NCBI GenBank assembly: GCA_015486905.1
Contig: WFQV01000011.1
Span: forward strand, 1 to 34,874
Reading direction: 5' to 3'
From: Melioribacteraceae bacterium
Lineage (GTDB): Bacteria; Bacteroidota; Ignavibacteria; Ignavibacteriales; Melioribacteraceae
DNA length: 34,874 bases
Shown: piece after piece, positions 23,620 to 32,402 of the stretch
How positions within the stretch are numbered: position 1 is the first letter of the stretch
Layout: every line of letters starts with the position of its first letter
Position numbers and translations under genes: made by a program
Notes under the pieces: generated by a model
The model's input: the letters and a program-made list of their open reading frames with translations, nothing else
Databases searched by the model: none
What the model was told of the DNA's origin: nothing

Positions 23620-24153
23620 GTGTCGAGAATTGGTAGAAAACCGGTAAATATTAAAGACGTTCAAGTTGAACTGAACGGTAAAGATTTGAAAATAAAAGGT
23701 AAATTGGGTGAACTGCAATTTACTTTGCACCCGAACATTACCGTTGAAATCGATGGCGAAGTATTAAACGTCAAAAGACCAAATGATCAGAAAGAGAACC
23801 GCGCTTTACACGGAATGACGCGCGCCATTATTCAGAATATGGTTACAGGCGTTACGGAAGGATATTCCAAAACACTTGAAATTGTCGGGGTTGGTTACCG
23901 TGCAGAATTAAAAGGGAAAAACCTTTTGCTTTCAATTGGTTATTCGCATCCCATTTATTTCATTCCTCCGGAAGAAATTACTTTGGAAGTCCCTTCGCCT
24001 ACTCAGATAAAAATCAGCGGAATCGATAAAGAATTAGTCGGCTTGGTTGCTGCAAAAATTCGCTCCTTCCGCAAACCCGAACCTTACAAAGGTAAAGGGA
24101 TTAAGTATTCAGATGAAATTATTATTCGAAAAGCCGGCAAGACGGCAGGTTAA
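23620..24153 (+). CDS. rplF: 50S ribosomal protein L6 (GTG start)
   Basis: SRIGRKPVNI; EPYKGKGIKYSDEIIIRKAGKT. Confidence 0.97.
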   Translation: MSRIGRKPVNIKDVQVELNGKDLKIKGKLGELQFTLHPNITVEIDGEVLNVKRPNDQKENRALHGMTRAIIQNMVTGVTEGYSKTLEIVGVGYRAELKGKNLLLSIGYSHPIYFIPPEEITLEVPSPTQIKISGIDKELVGLVAAKIRSFRKPEPYKGKGIKYSDEIIIRKAGKTAG

Positions 24154-24180
24154 AAATTTTGGCAGGAGATTTAAGATAAA

Positions 24181-24546
24181 ATGCTTTCAAAAAAGTTAAC
24201 GAAAAGAGATAAAAAAAAGATTAGAATTAAGAAAAAATTGCTCGGTACGGCTGACCGTCCGAGGATTGTTGTTTACCGCAGTTTGAAACAAATGTACGCA
24301 CAGTTGGTTGATGATACATCGGGGAAAACAATTTTATCGGCAAGCTCCTTGTCGAAGGAAGTTTCCGACGAAATAAAAAACTCCAAAAATAAACTTGATG
24401 TTTCTTTTGCCGTCGGCGAATTGCTGGCAAAAAAAGCGAAAGAAAAAGGAATTGAAAAAGTTGTTTTCGACCGCAGCGGTTACGCTTACCACGGCAGAAT
24501 TAAAGCCGTGGCCGAAGGCGCCAGAAAAGGCGGATTGATTTTTTAA
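24181..24546 (+). CDS. rplR: 50S ribosomal protein L18
   Basis: RPRIVVYRSLKQMYAQLVDDTSGKTILSASS; FDRSGYAYHGRIKAVAEGARKGGLIF. Confidence 0.97.
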   Translation: MLSKKLTKRDKKKIRIKKKLLGTADRPRIVVYRSLKQMYAQLVDDTSGKTILSASSLSKEVSDEIKNSKNKLDVSFAVGELLAKKAKEKGIEKVVFDRSGYAYHGRIKAVAEGARKGGLIF

Positions 24547-24550
24547 ATGA

Positions 24551-24624
24551 TGCCGGGTCGTCTAATGGCAGGACAGCGGCCTTTGGAGCCGTATGTAGAG
24601 GTTCGAATCCTCTCCCGGCAGCCA
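24551..24624 (+). tRNA. tRNA-Gln (anticodon TTG), with encoded 3' CCA, between rplR and rpsE
   Basis: Acceptor TGCCGGG/CCCGGCA, discriminator G (24621), CCA (24622-24624); anticodon stem-loop GCGGC-CTTTGGA-GCCGT; T-arm AGAGG-TTCGAAT-CCTCT. Confidence 0.95.
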
Positions 24625-24658
24625 AAGTTGAAGTTATGTTTGATTAAAGGAGATTAAA

Positions 24659-25165
24659 TTGAAACCGAAAAAAGTAACTATTCTTGAAGATCTTAAAGAA
24701 AGAGTTGTACAGATAAATCGCGTTGCTAAGGTAGTTAAAGGCGGTCGCCGTTTTTCGTTTAACGCAATTGTTGTTGTTGGTGATGAAAACGGACATGTAG
24801 GAGTAGGATTAGGTAAAGCTAATGAAGTTACGGACGCAATTTCCAAAGGTGTTGATGATGCAAAGAAAAACGTTTACAAAATCCCGATTGTTAAAGGCAC
24901 TATTCCTCACGAAATAATTGGGAAATACGGAGCCGGAAGAGTATTGCTGAAACCCGCATCTCCCGGAACGGGATTAATTGCCGGTGGCGGTGTGCGTGCC
25001 GTACTTGAACTTGCAGGTATTCAAGATGTTCTTACCAAATCTTTGGGCTCCAGCAACCCGCATAATCAAGTCAAAGCTACGATGCAAGGTTTGCTCAATT
25101 TAATTGACGCTTACCGTATGGCAAATAAAAGAGATATGATTATTAGTGAATTGTTTAACGCCTAA
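24659..25165 (+). CDS. rpsE: 30S ribosomal protein S5 (TTG start)
   Basis: [55 protein letters not shown]. Confidence 0.97.
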   Translation: MKPKKVTILEDLKERVVQINRVAKVVKGGRRFSFNAIVVVGDENGHVGVGLGKANEVTDAISKGVDDAKKNVYKIPIVKGTIPHEIIGKYGAGRVLLKPASPGTGLIAGGGVRAVLELAGIQDVLTKSLGSSNPHNQVKATMQGLLNLIDAYRMANKRDMIISELFNA

Positions 25166-25177
25166 TTGGGGACTGAG

Positions 25178-25366
25178 ATGGCAAAGAAATTAAAAATAAC
25201 TCAAACAAGAAGCATTATTGACAGACCGAAAGATCAGAAAAGGACAATAGAAGCCCTCGGTTTAGGAAGACCGAATTACGTAAAAGTTCACAACGACACT
25301 CCTCAAATAAGGGGAATGATTAATAAAGTATCGCATTTAGTTAAAGTTGAAGAAATTGAAGAATAG
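25178..25366 (+). CDS. rpmD: 50S ribosomal protein L30
   Basis: [62 protein letters not shown] at 25178. Confidence 0.95.
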   Translation: MAKKLKITQTRSIIDRPKDQKRTIEALGLGRPNYVKVHNDTPQIRGMINKVSHLVKVEEIEE

Positions 25367-25374
25367 GTGATTTA

Positions 25375-25836
25375 ATGGATATTCTAAGTAATTTAAAATA
25401 TGCAAAAGGTTCTGTGAAGAAACGCAAAAGGGTTGGCAGAGGCGAAGGCTCGGGATACGGCGGAACGTCGGCCCGCGGAATGAACGGACAGAAATCCCGC
25501 TCGGGCGCCAAACACCGCGCTTGGTTCGAAGGCGGTCAAATGCCTTTGCAGAGGAGAGTCCCGAAAAAAGGATTTACCAATATTTTTAAAATACATTACC
25601 AAGCCGTTAATGTGGAAGATTTACAGAGACTCGTTGATGCGAAGAAATTGGAAGATGACAATATTAACCCAAGCGTTCTTTACAAAAACGGTTTGATTTC
25701 CAAAGCTGCTCCTTATAAAATATTGGGGCGCGGAGATTTAACGGCTAAGTTGAACGTCGAAGCTCCCAAATTTAGTGCTTCGGCAAAAGAAAAAATCGAA
25801 AAAGCCGGTGGAACTATTAAAGAGATTAAAGTCTAA
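25375..25836 (+). CDS. rplO: 50S ribosomal protein L15
   Basis: KRVGRGEGSGYGGTSARGMNGQKSRSG; overlaps secY as TAATG. Confidence 0.97.
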   Translation: MDILSNLKYAKGSVKKRKRVGRGEGSGYGGTSARGMNGQKSRSGAKHRAWFEGGQMPLQRRVPKKGFTNIFKIHYQAVNVEDLQRLVDAKKLEDDNINPSVLYKNGLISKAAPYKILGRGDLTAKLNVEAPKFSASAKEKIEKAGGTIKEIKV

Positions 25837-27173
25837 TGGGAAAATTTCAGGACACATTTCGAAATATTTACAAGGTACACGAGTTAAGGCAAAGAATTAT
25901 TTACACCTTGGCTCTGTTGGTTGTTGTTAGAATAGGAGCGCATATTACGCTGCCTGGCATCGACTCCCGTCTGCTTGCGGACGCAATGGCGAATAGCACG
26001 TCCAATAATTTGTTCGGTCTTTACGATTTGTTTGTCGGCGGCGCATTCAGAAATGCGGCAATATTCGCCCTGGGGATAATGCCCTATATCAGTTCGTCTA
26101 TTATTATTCAGCTTTTAGGCGCCGTTGTGCCTTACTTCCAAAAGTTACAGCGTGAAGGAGAGGAAGGCAGAAAGAAAATAACCCAGCTTACACGTTACGG
26201 AACGGTTTTAATTTCGGCTTTTCAAGCTTGGGGTGTTACAATTCATTTGCGCAACCTTTCCGCCAACGGGCAATCAATTGTGCCCGCTAACATTTCCGCT
26301 TTCAGTTTCACTATTTCGGCTGTAATGATTCTTACCGCCGGAACGGTATTTATGATGTGGCTCGGTGAACAAATAACCGATAAAGGAATTGGCAACGGTA
26401 TTTCCTTAATAATTTTTATTGGAATAATTGACCGGCTTCCTTTTGCATTACTTGACGAATTTCAGCTCCTTCAATCCGGTCAGAGAAATATCATAATTGA
26501 GATTGTAATACTTACGTTTTTGTTCTTAATTATTGCCGGTATTGTTTTGGTTACCGAAGGAACGAGGAGGATCCCTGTTCAATACGCCAAGAGAGTAGTG
26601 GGAAGGAAAGTTTATGGCGGAGTTACGCAGTACATTCCGCTTAAAGTTAATACCGCCGGTGTGATGCCTATTATCTTTGCACAGTCGATTATGTTTATTC
26701 CTAATACAGTGCTCTCCTTCTTTCCGAATAATGAATTTATGATGACGCTTTCGAGGTATTTTGTTTACACCTCCTTTACATATTCTTTCATTTATGCTTT
26801 GATGATTATTTTCTTCACTTATTTTTACACTGCCATTGCTTTTAATCCTCAAGATGTTGCGGAGAATATGAAGAAGCAAGGCGGGTTCATTCCAGGTATT
26901 CGACCTGGTAAGCAGACTTCGGAATTTATTGACAATATTTTAACGAAAATCACATTGCCCGGTTCAATATTCCTGGCAATTGTTGCAATTATTCCTGCTT
27001 TCGTCTCTAAGATGGGAGTTTCGGGAAGATTTGCTTCGTTCTTTGGCGGAACAAGTTTGTTGATTATTGTAGGTGTCGCTTTGGACACTTTACATCAAAT
27101 CGAATCTCATTTAACAATGCGCCATTACGACGGCTTTTTAAAGTCGGGTAAATTGCGCAGCAGAAGAAGTTAA
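25836..27173 (+). CDS. secY: Preprotein translocase subunit SecY
   Basis: 445-aa polytopic membrane protein; [61 protein letters not shown]. Confidence 0.98.
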   Translation: MGKFQDTFRNIYKVHELRQRIIYTLALLVVVRIGAHITLPGIDSRLLADAMANSTSNNLFGLYDLFVGGAFRNAAIFALGIMPYISSSIIIQLLGAVVPYFQKLQREGEEGRKKITQLTRYGTVLISAFQAWGVTIHLRNLSANGQSIVPANISAFSFTISAVMILTAGTVFMMWLGEQITDKGIGNGISLIIFIGIIDRLPFALLDEFQLLQSGQRNIIIEIVILTFLFLIIAGIVLVTEGTRRIPVQYAKRVVGRKVYGGVTQYIPLKVNTAGVMPIIFAQSIMFIPNTVLSFFPNNEFMMTLSRYFVYTSFTYSFIYALMIIFFTYFYTAIAFNPQDVAENMKKQGGFIPGIRPGKQTSEFIDNILTKITLPGSIFLAIVAIIPAFVSKMGVSGRFASFFGGTSLLIIVGVALDTLHQIESHLTMRHYDGFLKSGKLRSRRS

Positions 27174-27175
27174 AA

Positions 27176-27937
27176 TTGATTTTTATTAAGACAAAGAAAG
27201 AAATTGACTTTATTAGAGAGAGTTGTCAGATTGTAGCCGAAACTTTACAGCTGGTTAAAAGCCATGTGAGGGAAGGCATTACAACTCTGGAACTCGATAA
27301 AATTGCTGAGGATTATATCCGAAGCAACGACGCAGTACCTGCTTTTAAAGGATATTCACAAGGCGGTGCTGACGGATTTCCGGGAACTATTTGTGCTTCC
27401 GTAAATGAAGATATAGTTCACGGAATTCCTGGCGATAGAGTTCTTAAAAACGGTGACATTATTTCAATTGACGTAGGAGCATTGAAAAATCGCTACTACG
27501 GCGACGGCGCTTTAACAGTGGCTGTTGGTGAAATATCCGACGAGAAAAAATTTTTAATGAAAGTAACCGAAGAGTCTCTTTACAAAGGTATTGAGGCGGC
27601 AGTTGCAGGTAATAGAATCGGGGATATTTCCGCGGCTGTGCAACACCACGTGGAAAGCAACGGATTTTCAGTTGTGAGAGAACTTACCGGTCACGGTGTG
27701 GGAAGATTGCTTCACGAAGACCCACAAATACCGAATTACGGTAAGCCGCATTCCGGACCCAAAATTAAAAACGGAATGACAATTGCAATCGAACCAATGG
27801 TTAACGCCGGTGCTCATTACGTTAGAGTAGCCGACGACGGTTGGACGGTTTACACTGCGGATTTGAAACCCGCAGCTCACTTTGAACACTCTATTGCAAT
27901 TATTGATGGAAAACCGGAAATTTTAACGGTGTGCTAA
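27176..27937 (+). CDS. map: Methionine aminopeptidase, type I (TTG start)
   Basis: [57 protein letters not shown]. Confidence 0.96.
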   Translation: MIFIKTKKEIDFIRESCQIVAETLQLVKSHVREGITTLELDKIAEDYIRSNDAVPAFKGYSQGGADGFPGTICASVNEDIVHGIPGDRVLKNGDIISIDVGALKNRYYGDGALTVAVGEISDEKKFLMKVTEESLYKGIEAAVAGNRIGDISAAVQHHVESNGFSVVRELTGHGVGRLLHEDPQIPNYGKPHSGPKIKNGMTIAIEPMVNAGAHYVRVADDGWTVYTADLKPAAHFEHSIAIIDGKPEILTVC

Positions 27938-28155
27938 TGGCAAAACAAGGACCAATAAAAGTTGACGGAGTTGTTACGGAAACATTACCTAATGCTAACT
28001 TTAGGGTTAGGTTGGATAACGGTCACGAAGTATTGGCTCACATTTCCGGCAAGATGAGAATGCATTATATTAAAATTCTTGTAGGCGACAAGGTTGCAGT
28101 TGAACTTTCGCCTTACGATTTGAACAAAGGTAGAATTACTTACAGGTACAAATAA
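27937..28155 (+). CDS. infA: Translation initiation factor IF-1
   Basis: [75 protein letters not shown] overlaps the map stop (TAATG). Confidence 0.97.
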   Translation: MAKQGPIKVDGVVTETLPNANFRVRLDNGHEVLAHISGKMRMHYIKILVGDKVAVELSPYDLNKGRITYRYK

Positions 28156-28168
28156 CGGAGATACCGAG

Positions 28169-28282
28169 ATGAAGGTAAGAACTTCAGTTAAAAAGATGTG
28201 TGAGCATTGTAGGATAATCAAAAGGAACGGTGTGGTGCGCGTGATTTGTAAAAATCCCAAGCACAAACAGCGTCAAGGTTAA
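28169..28282 (+). CDS. rpmJ: 50S ribosomal protein L36 (zinc-ribbon form)
   Basis: 37 aa [37 protein letters not shown], read directly; absent from the ORF track because of size. Confidence 0.96.
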   Translation: MKVRTSVKKMCEHCRIIKRNGVVRVICKNPKHKQRQG

Positions 28283-28305
28283 AAGTAACTTAGGAGGTTA
28301 GTAAT

Positions 28306-28689
28306 TTGGCTCGTATAGCAGGTGTGGATTTACCAAAAACGAAAAAAGCTTACATTGGATTAACTTACATTTACGGCGTTGGTCAACACACGGCATTAAA
28401 AATTTTTGAAATGGCCGGTGTCGACCCGAATAAAAAAGTTGCCGATTTAACCGAAGAGGAAGTGGCAAAAATTCGCTCGGTTCTGACGGCTAACGTTAAA
28501 GTGGAAGGAGCTTTGCGCAGTGAAGTCCAGCAAAACATTAAACGATTAATGGATATCGGTGCTTACAGAGGACTTCGTCACAGAAGAGGTTTGCCTGTCC
28601 GAGGACAAAGGACAAGAACAAATGCGCGTACCAGGAAAGGGAAACGTAAAACCGTTGCCGGAAAGAAGAAAGCTCCGGGTAAGAAATAA
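28306..28689 (+). CDS. rpsM: 30S ribosomal protein S13 (TTG start)
   Basis: [58 protein letters not shown]. Confidence 0.98.
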   Translation: MARIAGVDLPKTKKAYIGLTYIYGVGQHTALKIFEMAGVDPNKKVADLTEEEVAKIRSVLTANVKVEGALRSEVQQNIKRLMDIGAYRGLRHRRGLPVRGQRTRTNARTRKGKRKTVAGKKKAPGKK

Positions 28690-28716
28690 TCCTTTTTAAT
28701 TAGTAGGAGTTAAGAA

Positions 28717-29103
28717 TTGGCTAAGACAACGAGAAAAGCAAAGAAAAAAGTACACGTAGATTCTATTGGAGTCGCACACATAAAAGCTTCTTTTAATAAT
28801 GTGTTGGTTACAATTACCGATGTTTACGGGAACACCATCTCATGGTCTTCCGCCGGTAAAATGGGTTTCAAGGGTTCGCGGAAAAACACACCGTTTGCCG
28901 CACAAGTTACTGCTGAAGCAGCTGCTAAAGAAGCATACGATTTGGGACTTAGAAAAGTTGACGTGTTGGTTAAAGGTCCGGGTTCGGGTAGGGAAGCCGC
29001 TATCAGAGCTCTTAATACCGCCGGACTTCAAATTTTATCAATTAAGGATATTACACCCATTCCACATAATGGTTGTAGGCCTCCAAAGAGAAGAAGAGTT
29101 TAA
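28717..29103 (+). CDS. rpsK: 30S ribosomal protein S11 (TTG start)
   Basis: [56 protein letters not shown]. Confidence 0.98.
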   Translation: MAKTTRKAKKKVHVDSIGVAHIKASFNNVLVTITDVYGNTISWSSAGKMGFKGSRKNTPFAAQVTAEAAAKEAYDLGLRKVDVLVKGPGSGREAAIRALNTAGLQILSIKDITPIPHNGCRPPKRRRV

Positions 29104-29118
29104 TTAGGAGAGTATTAG

Positions 29119-29745
29119 ATGGCAAGATATACTGGTCCAAGCTGCAAATTGTGCAGAAGAGAAAGACAAAAATTGTATTTGAAAGGCACCAAATGTTTGT
29201 CGGATAAATGTCCCCTGGAAAAAAAGAACTACGCTCCGGGGCATCATGGTTTGAACAGACGTACAAAATATTCCGAATATGGTGTGCAGCTTAGAGAAAA
29301 ACAAAAAGTTAAAAGAATTTACGGTTTGCAGGAAACGCAGTTCAGAATTTATTTTGACAAAGCAAACCGCCAGAAAGGTGTGACGGGTGAAAACTTAATC
29401 AAACTTTTGGAAAGAAGATTGGACAATGTTGTTTACAGATTTGGTTTTGCACCTTCACGTAAAGCAGCACGCCAATTAGTTCTTCACCGTCATTTCCTGG
29501 TTAACGGTAAAATAGTTAACGTTCCTTCTTACCTTCTTTCACCCGGCGACGTTGTAAGTGTGAAAGAAAGAAGCAGGAAATTAGACATTATTCATAATGC
29601 ATTGAGAAGGACGAAAGAAAATCTTCACAATTGGTTGTCTGTCGATAAAGCAAATCTTCAAGGCACGTTCTTGAATTTGCCTGAAAGAGAAGAAATTCCG
29701 CTCGAGGCTAACGAACAGTTAATCGTCGAGTTGTATTCTAAATAA
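29119..29745 (+). CDS. rpsD: 30S ribosomal protein S4 (cysteine-containing form)
   Basis: [45 protein letters not shown]4 domain. Confidence 0.97.
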   Translation: MARYTGPSCKLCRRERQKLYLKGTKCLSDKCPLEKKNYAPGHHGLNRRTKYSEYGVQLREKQKVKRIYGLQETQFRIYFDKANRQKGVTGENLIKLLERRLDNVVYRFGFAPSRKAARQLVLHRHFLVNGKIVNVPSYLLSPGDVVSVKERSRKLDIIHNALRRTKENLHNWLSVDKANLQGTFLNLPEREEIPLEANEQLIVELYSK

Positions 29746-29766
29746 TAATTAATTACGAGGATTTAA

Positions 29767-30768
29767 ATGAATTATCCTTTTATAAAAATACCGGACGGAG
29801 TAATATTAGAAGAATCTACGGCTACGGAAACTTACGGTAAGTTTTCCGTACAACCGCTTGAAAGAGGTTATGGCGTTACGTTAGGTAATTCGTTCAGAAG
29901 AGTGCTGTTGTCCTCACTTACCGGTGCGGCAATTACGGCGGTTAAGATTGAAGGTATTTTACATGAGTTTACTACCGTGCCCGGTGTGGTCGAGGATGTT
30001 ACGGAAATTATTCTGAATCTTAAAAAAGTAAGAATGAAAATGGGTGATGAGAAAGTTGAAAAAACAACTATCTCGCTTGAAGGACCGTGCGAATTTACCG
30101 CAAAAGATATTCAAGATGCAACACCGGACATTAAAATATTGAACCCCGATTTACATATTGCTATATTAAACGAAGGTTCCAAGTTGAATATGGAACTTCG
30201 TTTCGGACTTGGTAAGGGTTACGTCCCGGCAAGCGAGCAGGTAATTCCGGACCAAACAATCGGAATTATTCCTATCGATTCAATCTTTTCACCAATTCGT
30301 AATGTGAAATATAACGTTGAAAACGTTCGCATAGGTGAAAGGAACGATTACGAAAAATTAACTTTGGAAATAACTACCGACGGCTCTATTACCCCGGAAG
30401 ATGCTCTTTCGAGCTGTGCGCAAATATTTAAAGACCACGTTAAACTCTTCATCCATTTTGAAGTTGAAAAGGAAGAGGAAGAGGAAGAAATTAAAGTTGA
30501 CGCAGAGACGGAAAGAATTCGTAAAATTCTTATGACAAGCGTTGACGATTTGGAACTAAGCGTGCGTTCGCATAACTGTTTAAAAGCGGCTAACATCGAA
30601 ACTTTAGGCGAGTTGGTACGCAGGGAAGAATCGGAACTTCTTAAGTTTAGAAATTTCGGTAGAAAATCCCTCTCCGAATTGAGTGAAATTGTTGAAAACT
30701 ACGGTCTTGAATTCGGAATGGACGTAGATAAATATCTTAAAGACGATAAAGAAAAAAAACAATATTGA
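29767..30768 (+). CDS. rpoA: DNA-directed RNA polymerase subunit alpha
   Basis: FSVQPLERGYGVTLGNSFRRVLLSSLTGAAITAVKIEG; C-terminal domain DDLELSVRSHNCLKAANIETLGELV. Confidence 0.98.
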   Translation: MNYPFIKIPDGVILEESTATETYGKFSVQPLERGYGVTLGNSFRRVLLSSLTGAAITAVKIEGILHEFTTVPGVVEDVTEIILNLKKVRMKMGDEKVEKTTISLEGPCEFTAKDIQDATPDIKILNPDLHIAILNEGSKLNMELRFGLGKGYVPASEQVIPDQTIGIIPIDSIFSPIRNVKYNVENVRIGERNDYEKLTLEITTDGSITPEDALSSCAQIFKDHVKLFIHFEVEKEEEEEEIKVDAETERIRKILMTSVDDLELSVRSHNCLKAANIETLGELVRREESELLKFRNFGRKSLSELSEIVENYGLEFGMDVDKYLKDDKEKKQY

Positions 30769-30780
30769 GTAAGGTGCAGA

Positions 30781-31485
30781 ATGAGACACAGAGTTAAAGG
30801 AAGGAAATTAGGCAGAACGGCATCTCACAGAAAAACAACTTTGAGATCTTTGACAACTTCGCTGTTAAGGCACAAAAGAATTACAACTACGTTGGCAAAA
30901 GCAAAGGAGCTGAGAACTTTTGTTGAACCTTTAATGACACGTGCAAAAATTGACAGTGTTGCCGCACGTCGTTACGTTGCAAGGGAAATTAAAGATAGAG
31001 AAATAGTAAAAGAACTTTTTGGAGAAATAGCCGAGAAAATTCGTGAAAGAAACGGTGGTTACACTCGCATTGTTAAATTAGGTCAACGTGTGGGAGACGC
31101 CGCAGAACTGGCTATTATCGAATTGGTTGATTACAACGAATTTGAAAGCGAAAAGCCCAAGAAAGCTACAAAGAAAAAAGAGAAAGTAAAAGAAGAAGAA
31201 AAAATAGAAACCTTCGAGGAAGCCGCAGTTGAAGAAGCAAATGTAATTGAGGAAACTACGGAAGAACCAAAAGAAGCTGAAACCGAGACAACTGCGGAAG
31301 AAGCAACTGCAAACGCAGAAGTTGCTGAAGAAGCAACAATGGTTGAGGAAAAAGCCGAAGAAACTTCGGAAGAGAATGTAGAAATCGGGAAAGAAGAAAA
31401 GGAAGAAACCGAACCAAAACCCGAAGCTACCGGAAACAAAGATGAAAGCACGGAAGAAAAAAATTCTGAAGAAGATAAGAAATAA
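30781..31485 (+). CDS. rplQ: 50S ribosomal protein L17 with long acidic C-terminal tail
   Basis: L17 core MRHRVKGRKLGRTASHRKTTLRSLTTSLLRHKRITTTLAKAKELR; Glu/Lys/Thr/Ala-rich tail from about 31138. Confidence 0.96.
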   Translation: MRHRVKGRKLGRTASHRKTTLRSLTTSLLRHKRITTTLAKAKELRTFVEPLMTRAKIDSVAARRYVAREIKDREIVKELFGEIAEKIRERNGGYTRIVKLGQRVGDAAELAIIELVDYNEFESEKPKKATKKKEKVKEEEKIETFEEAAVEEANVIEETTEEPKEAETETTAEEATANAEVAEEATMVEEKAEETSEENVEIGKEEKEETEPKPEATGNKDESTEEKNSEEDKK

Positions 31486-31509
31486 CTATCATAATTACTC
31501 CTTTTGTTT

Positions 31510-31544
31510 AAGCGGCTTGGGTAAAAACCGAGCCGCTTTTTTTT
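31510..31544 (+). terminator. Intrinsic terminator after rplQ
   Basis: 11-bp stem AAGCGGCTTGG/CCGAGCCGCTT (31510-31520, 31528-31538), loop GTAAAAA, run of eight T (31537-31544). Confidence 0.93.
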
Positions 31545-31736
31545 GCTTCATTGAAAATATTTGTAGTAAGAAGCCTCGGACAATCCGTTCTACAAATTAT
31601 TGCTTGGATTTTTTTTCTAATTAAATGTGTTCATACATTGCGGTTAACAATAACAGAAACCACTTTTGGGAGTAAACTCATTGAATAATTTAGATCAAAA
31701 GGAAGACTCTTTTGTTTTACAATATTGAGCATTAAA

Positions 31737-32327
31737 ATGGTGGAAGTAAAATTTGTAAAATCAATTGTTGAGACTAAAGACAAACCGAAATTGTCACTGC
31801 CGGAGATTGTTCTCTGCGGGCGCTCGAACGTTGGGAAATCCTCTTTTATTAACTCTTTCTTTAACAGAAAAAATCTCGCGAAGGTAAGTTCTACACCCGG
31901 TAAAACCCGATTGATTAATTATTACTCGGTGAACGATAAATTTTACATTGTCGATTTACCCGGTTTCGGCTATGCTAGAGCTCCTAAGACCGAGCAGGCT
32001 AAATGGGAAAAGATGATTACAAATTTTCTGCTAAATTCAAGAAATGTTTTATTTGCTTTTCATTTTATCGATAGCCGTCATAAACCGACAAATCTTGATG
32101 TTTTATTGAGGGACTTTTTAAATGAATTCAATATTAGCACAAAAATAATTCTTACAAAGACGGATAAACTTAAACAATCCGAACTGGCAAAGGCAAAGAA
32201 AAACGCCAAAGAATTTTTAAGCGGCGAATTTGACGACAGCAATATTTTCTTTTATTCGGCGGTTAAAGGGACGGGCAAGAACGAAATTAAAAAATTTCTC
32301 TCCAAAACTTTCGGATTTAAAATCTAA
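31737..32327 (+). CDS. engB: Ribosome biogenesis GTP-binding protein EngB (YsxC/YihA)
   Basis: LCGRSNVGKSSFINSFF (G1), SSTPGKTRLINYY (G2), VDLPGFGYA (G3), TKTDK (G4). ATG at 31737 is likely; the track starts at TTG 31725. Confidence 0.95.
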   Translation: MVEVKFVKSIVETKDKPKLSLPEIVLCGRSNVGKSSFINSFFNRKNLAKVSSTPGKTRLINYYSVNDKFYIVDLPGFGYARAPKTEQAKWEKMITNFLLNSRNVLFAFHFIDSRHKPTNLDVLLRDFLNEFNISTKIILTKTDKLKQSELAKAKKNAKEFLSGEFDDSNIFFYSAVKGTGKNEIKKFLSKTFGFKI

Positions 32328-32402
32328 CCAAAACAAACTTCCCTTGCTTTTTGGCTTAAGCTCGTATATTTTTAAAAATTATTTTTTGAATAATGAACTT
32401 CT

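Noticed and set aside
31131-31451. 106-aa Ser-rich minus-strand ORF
   Set aside because: Mirror of the Glu-rich L17 tail (GAA/GAG codons read as TTC/CTC/TCT on the other strand); compositional artefact.
31442-31624. 60-aa plus-strand ORF after rplQ
   Set aside because: Overlaps the rplQ 3' end in another frame and runs through the terminator hairpin.
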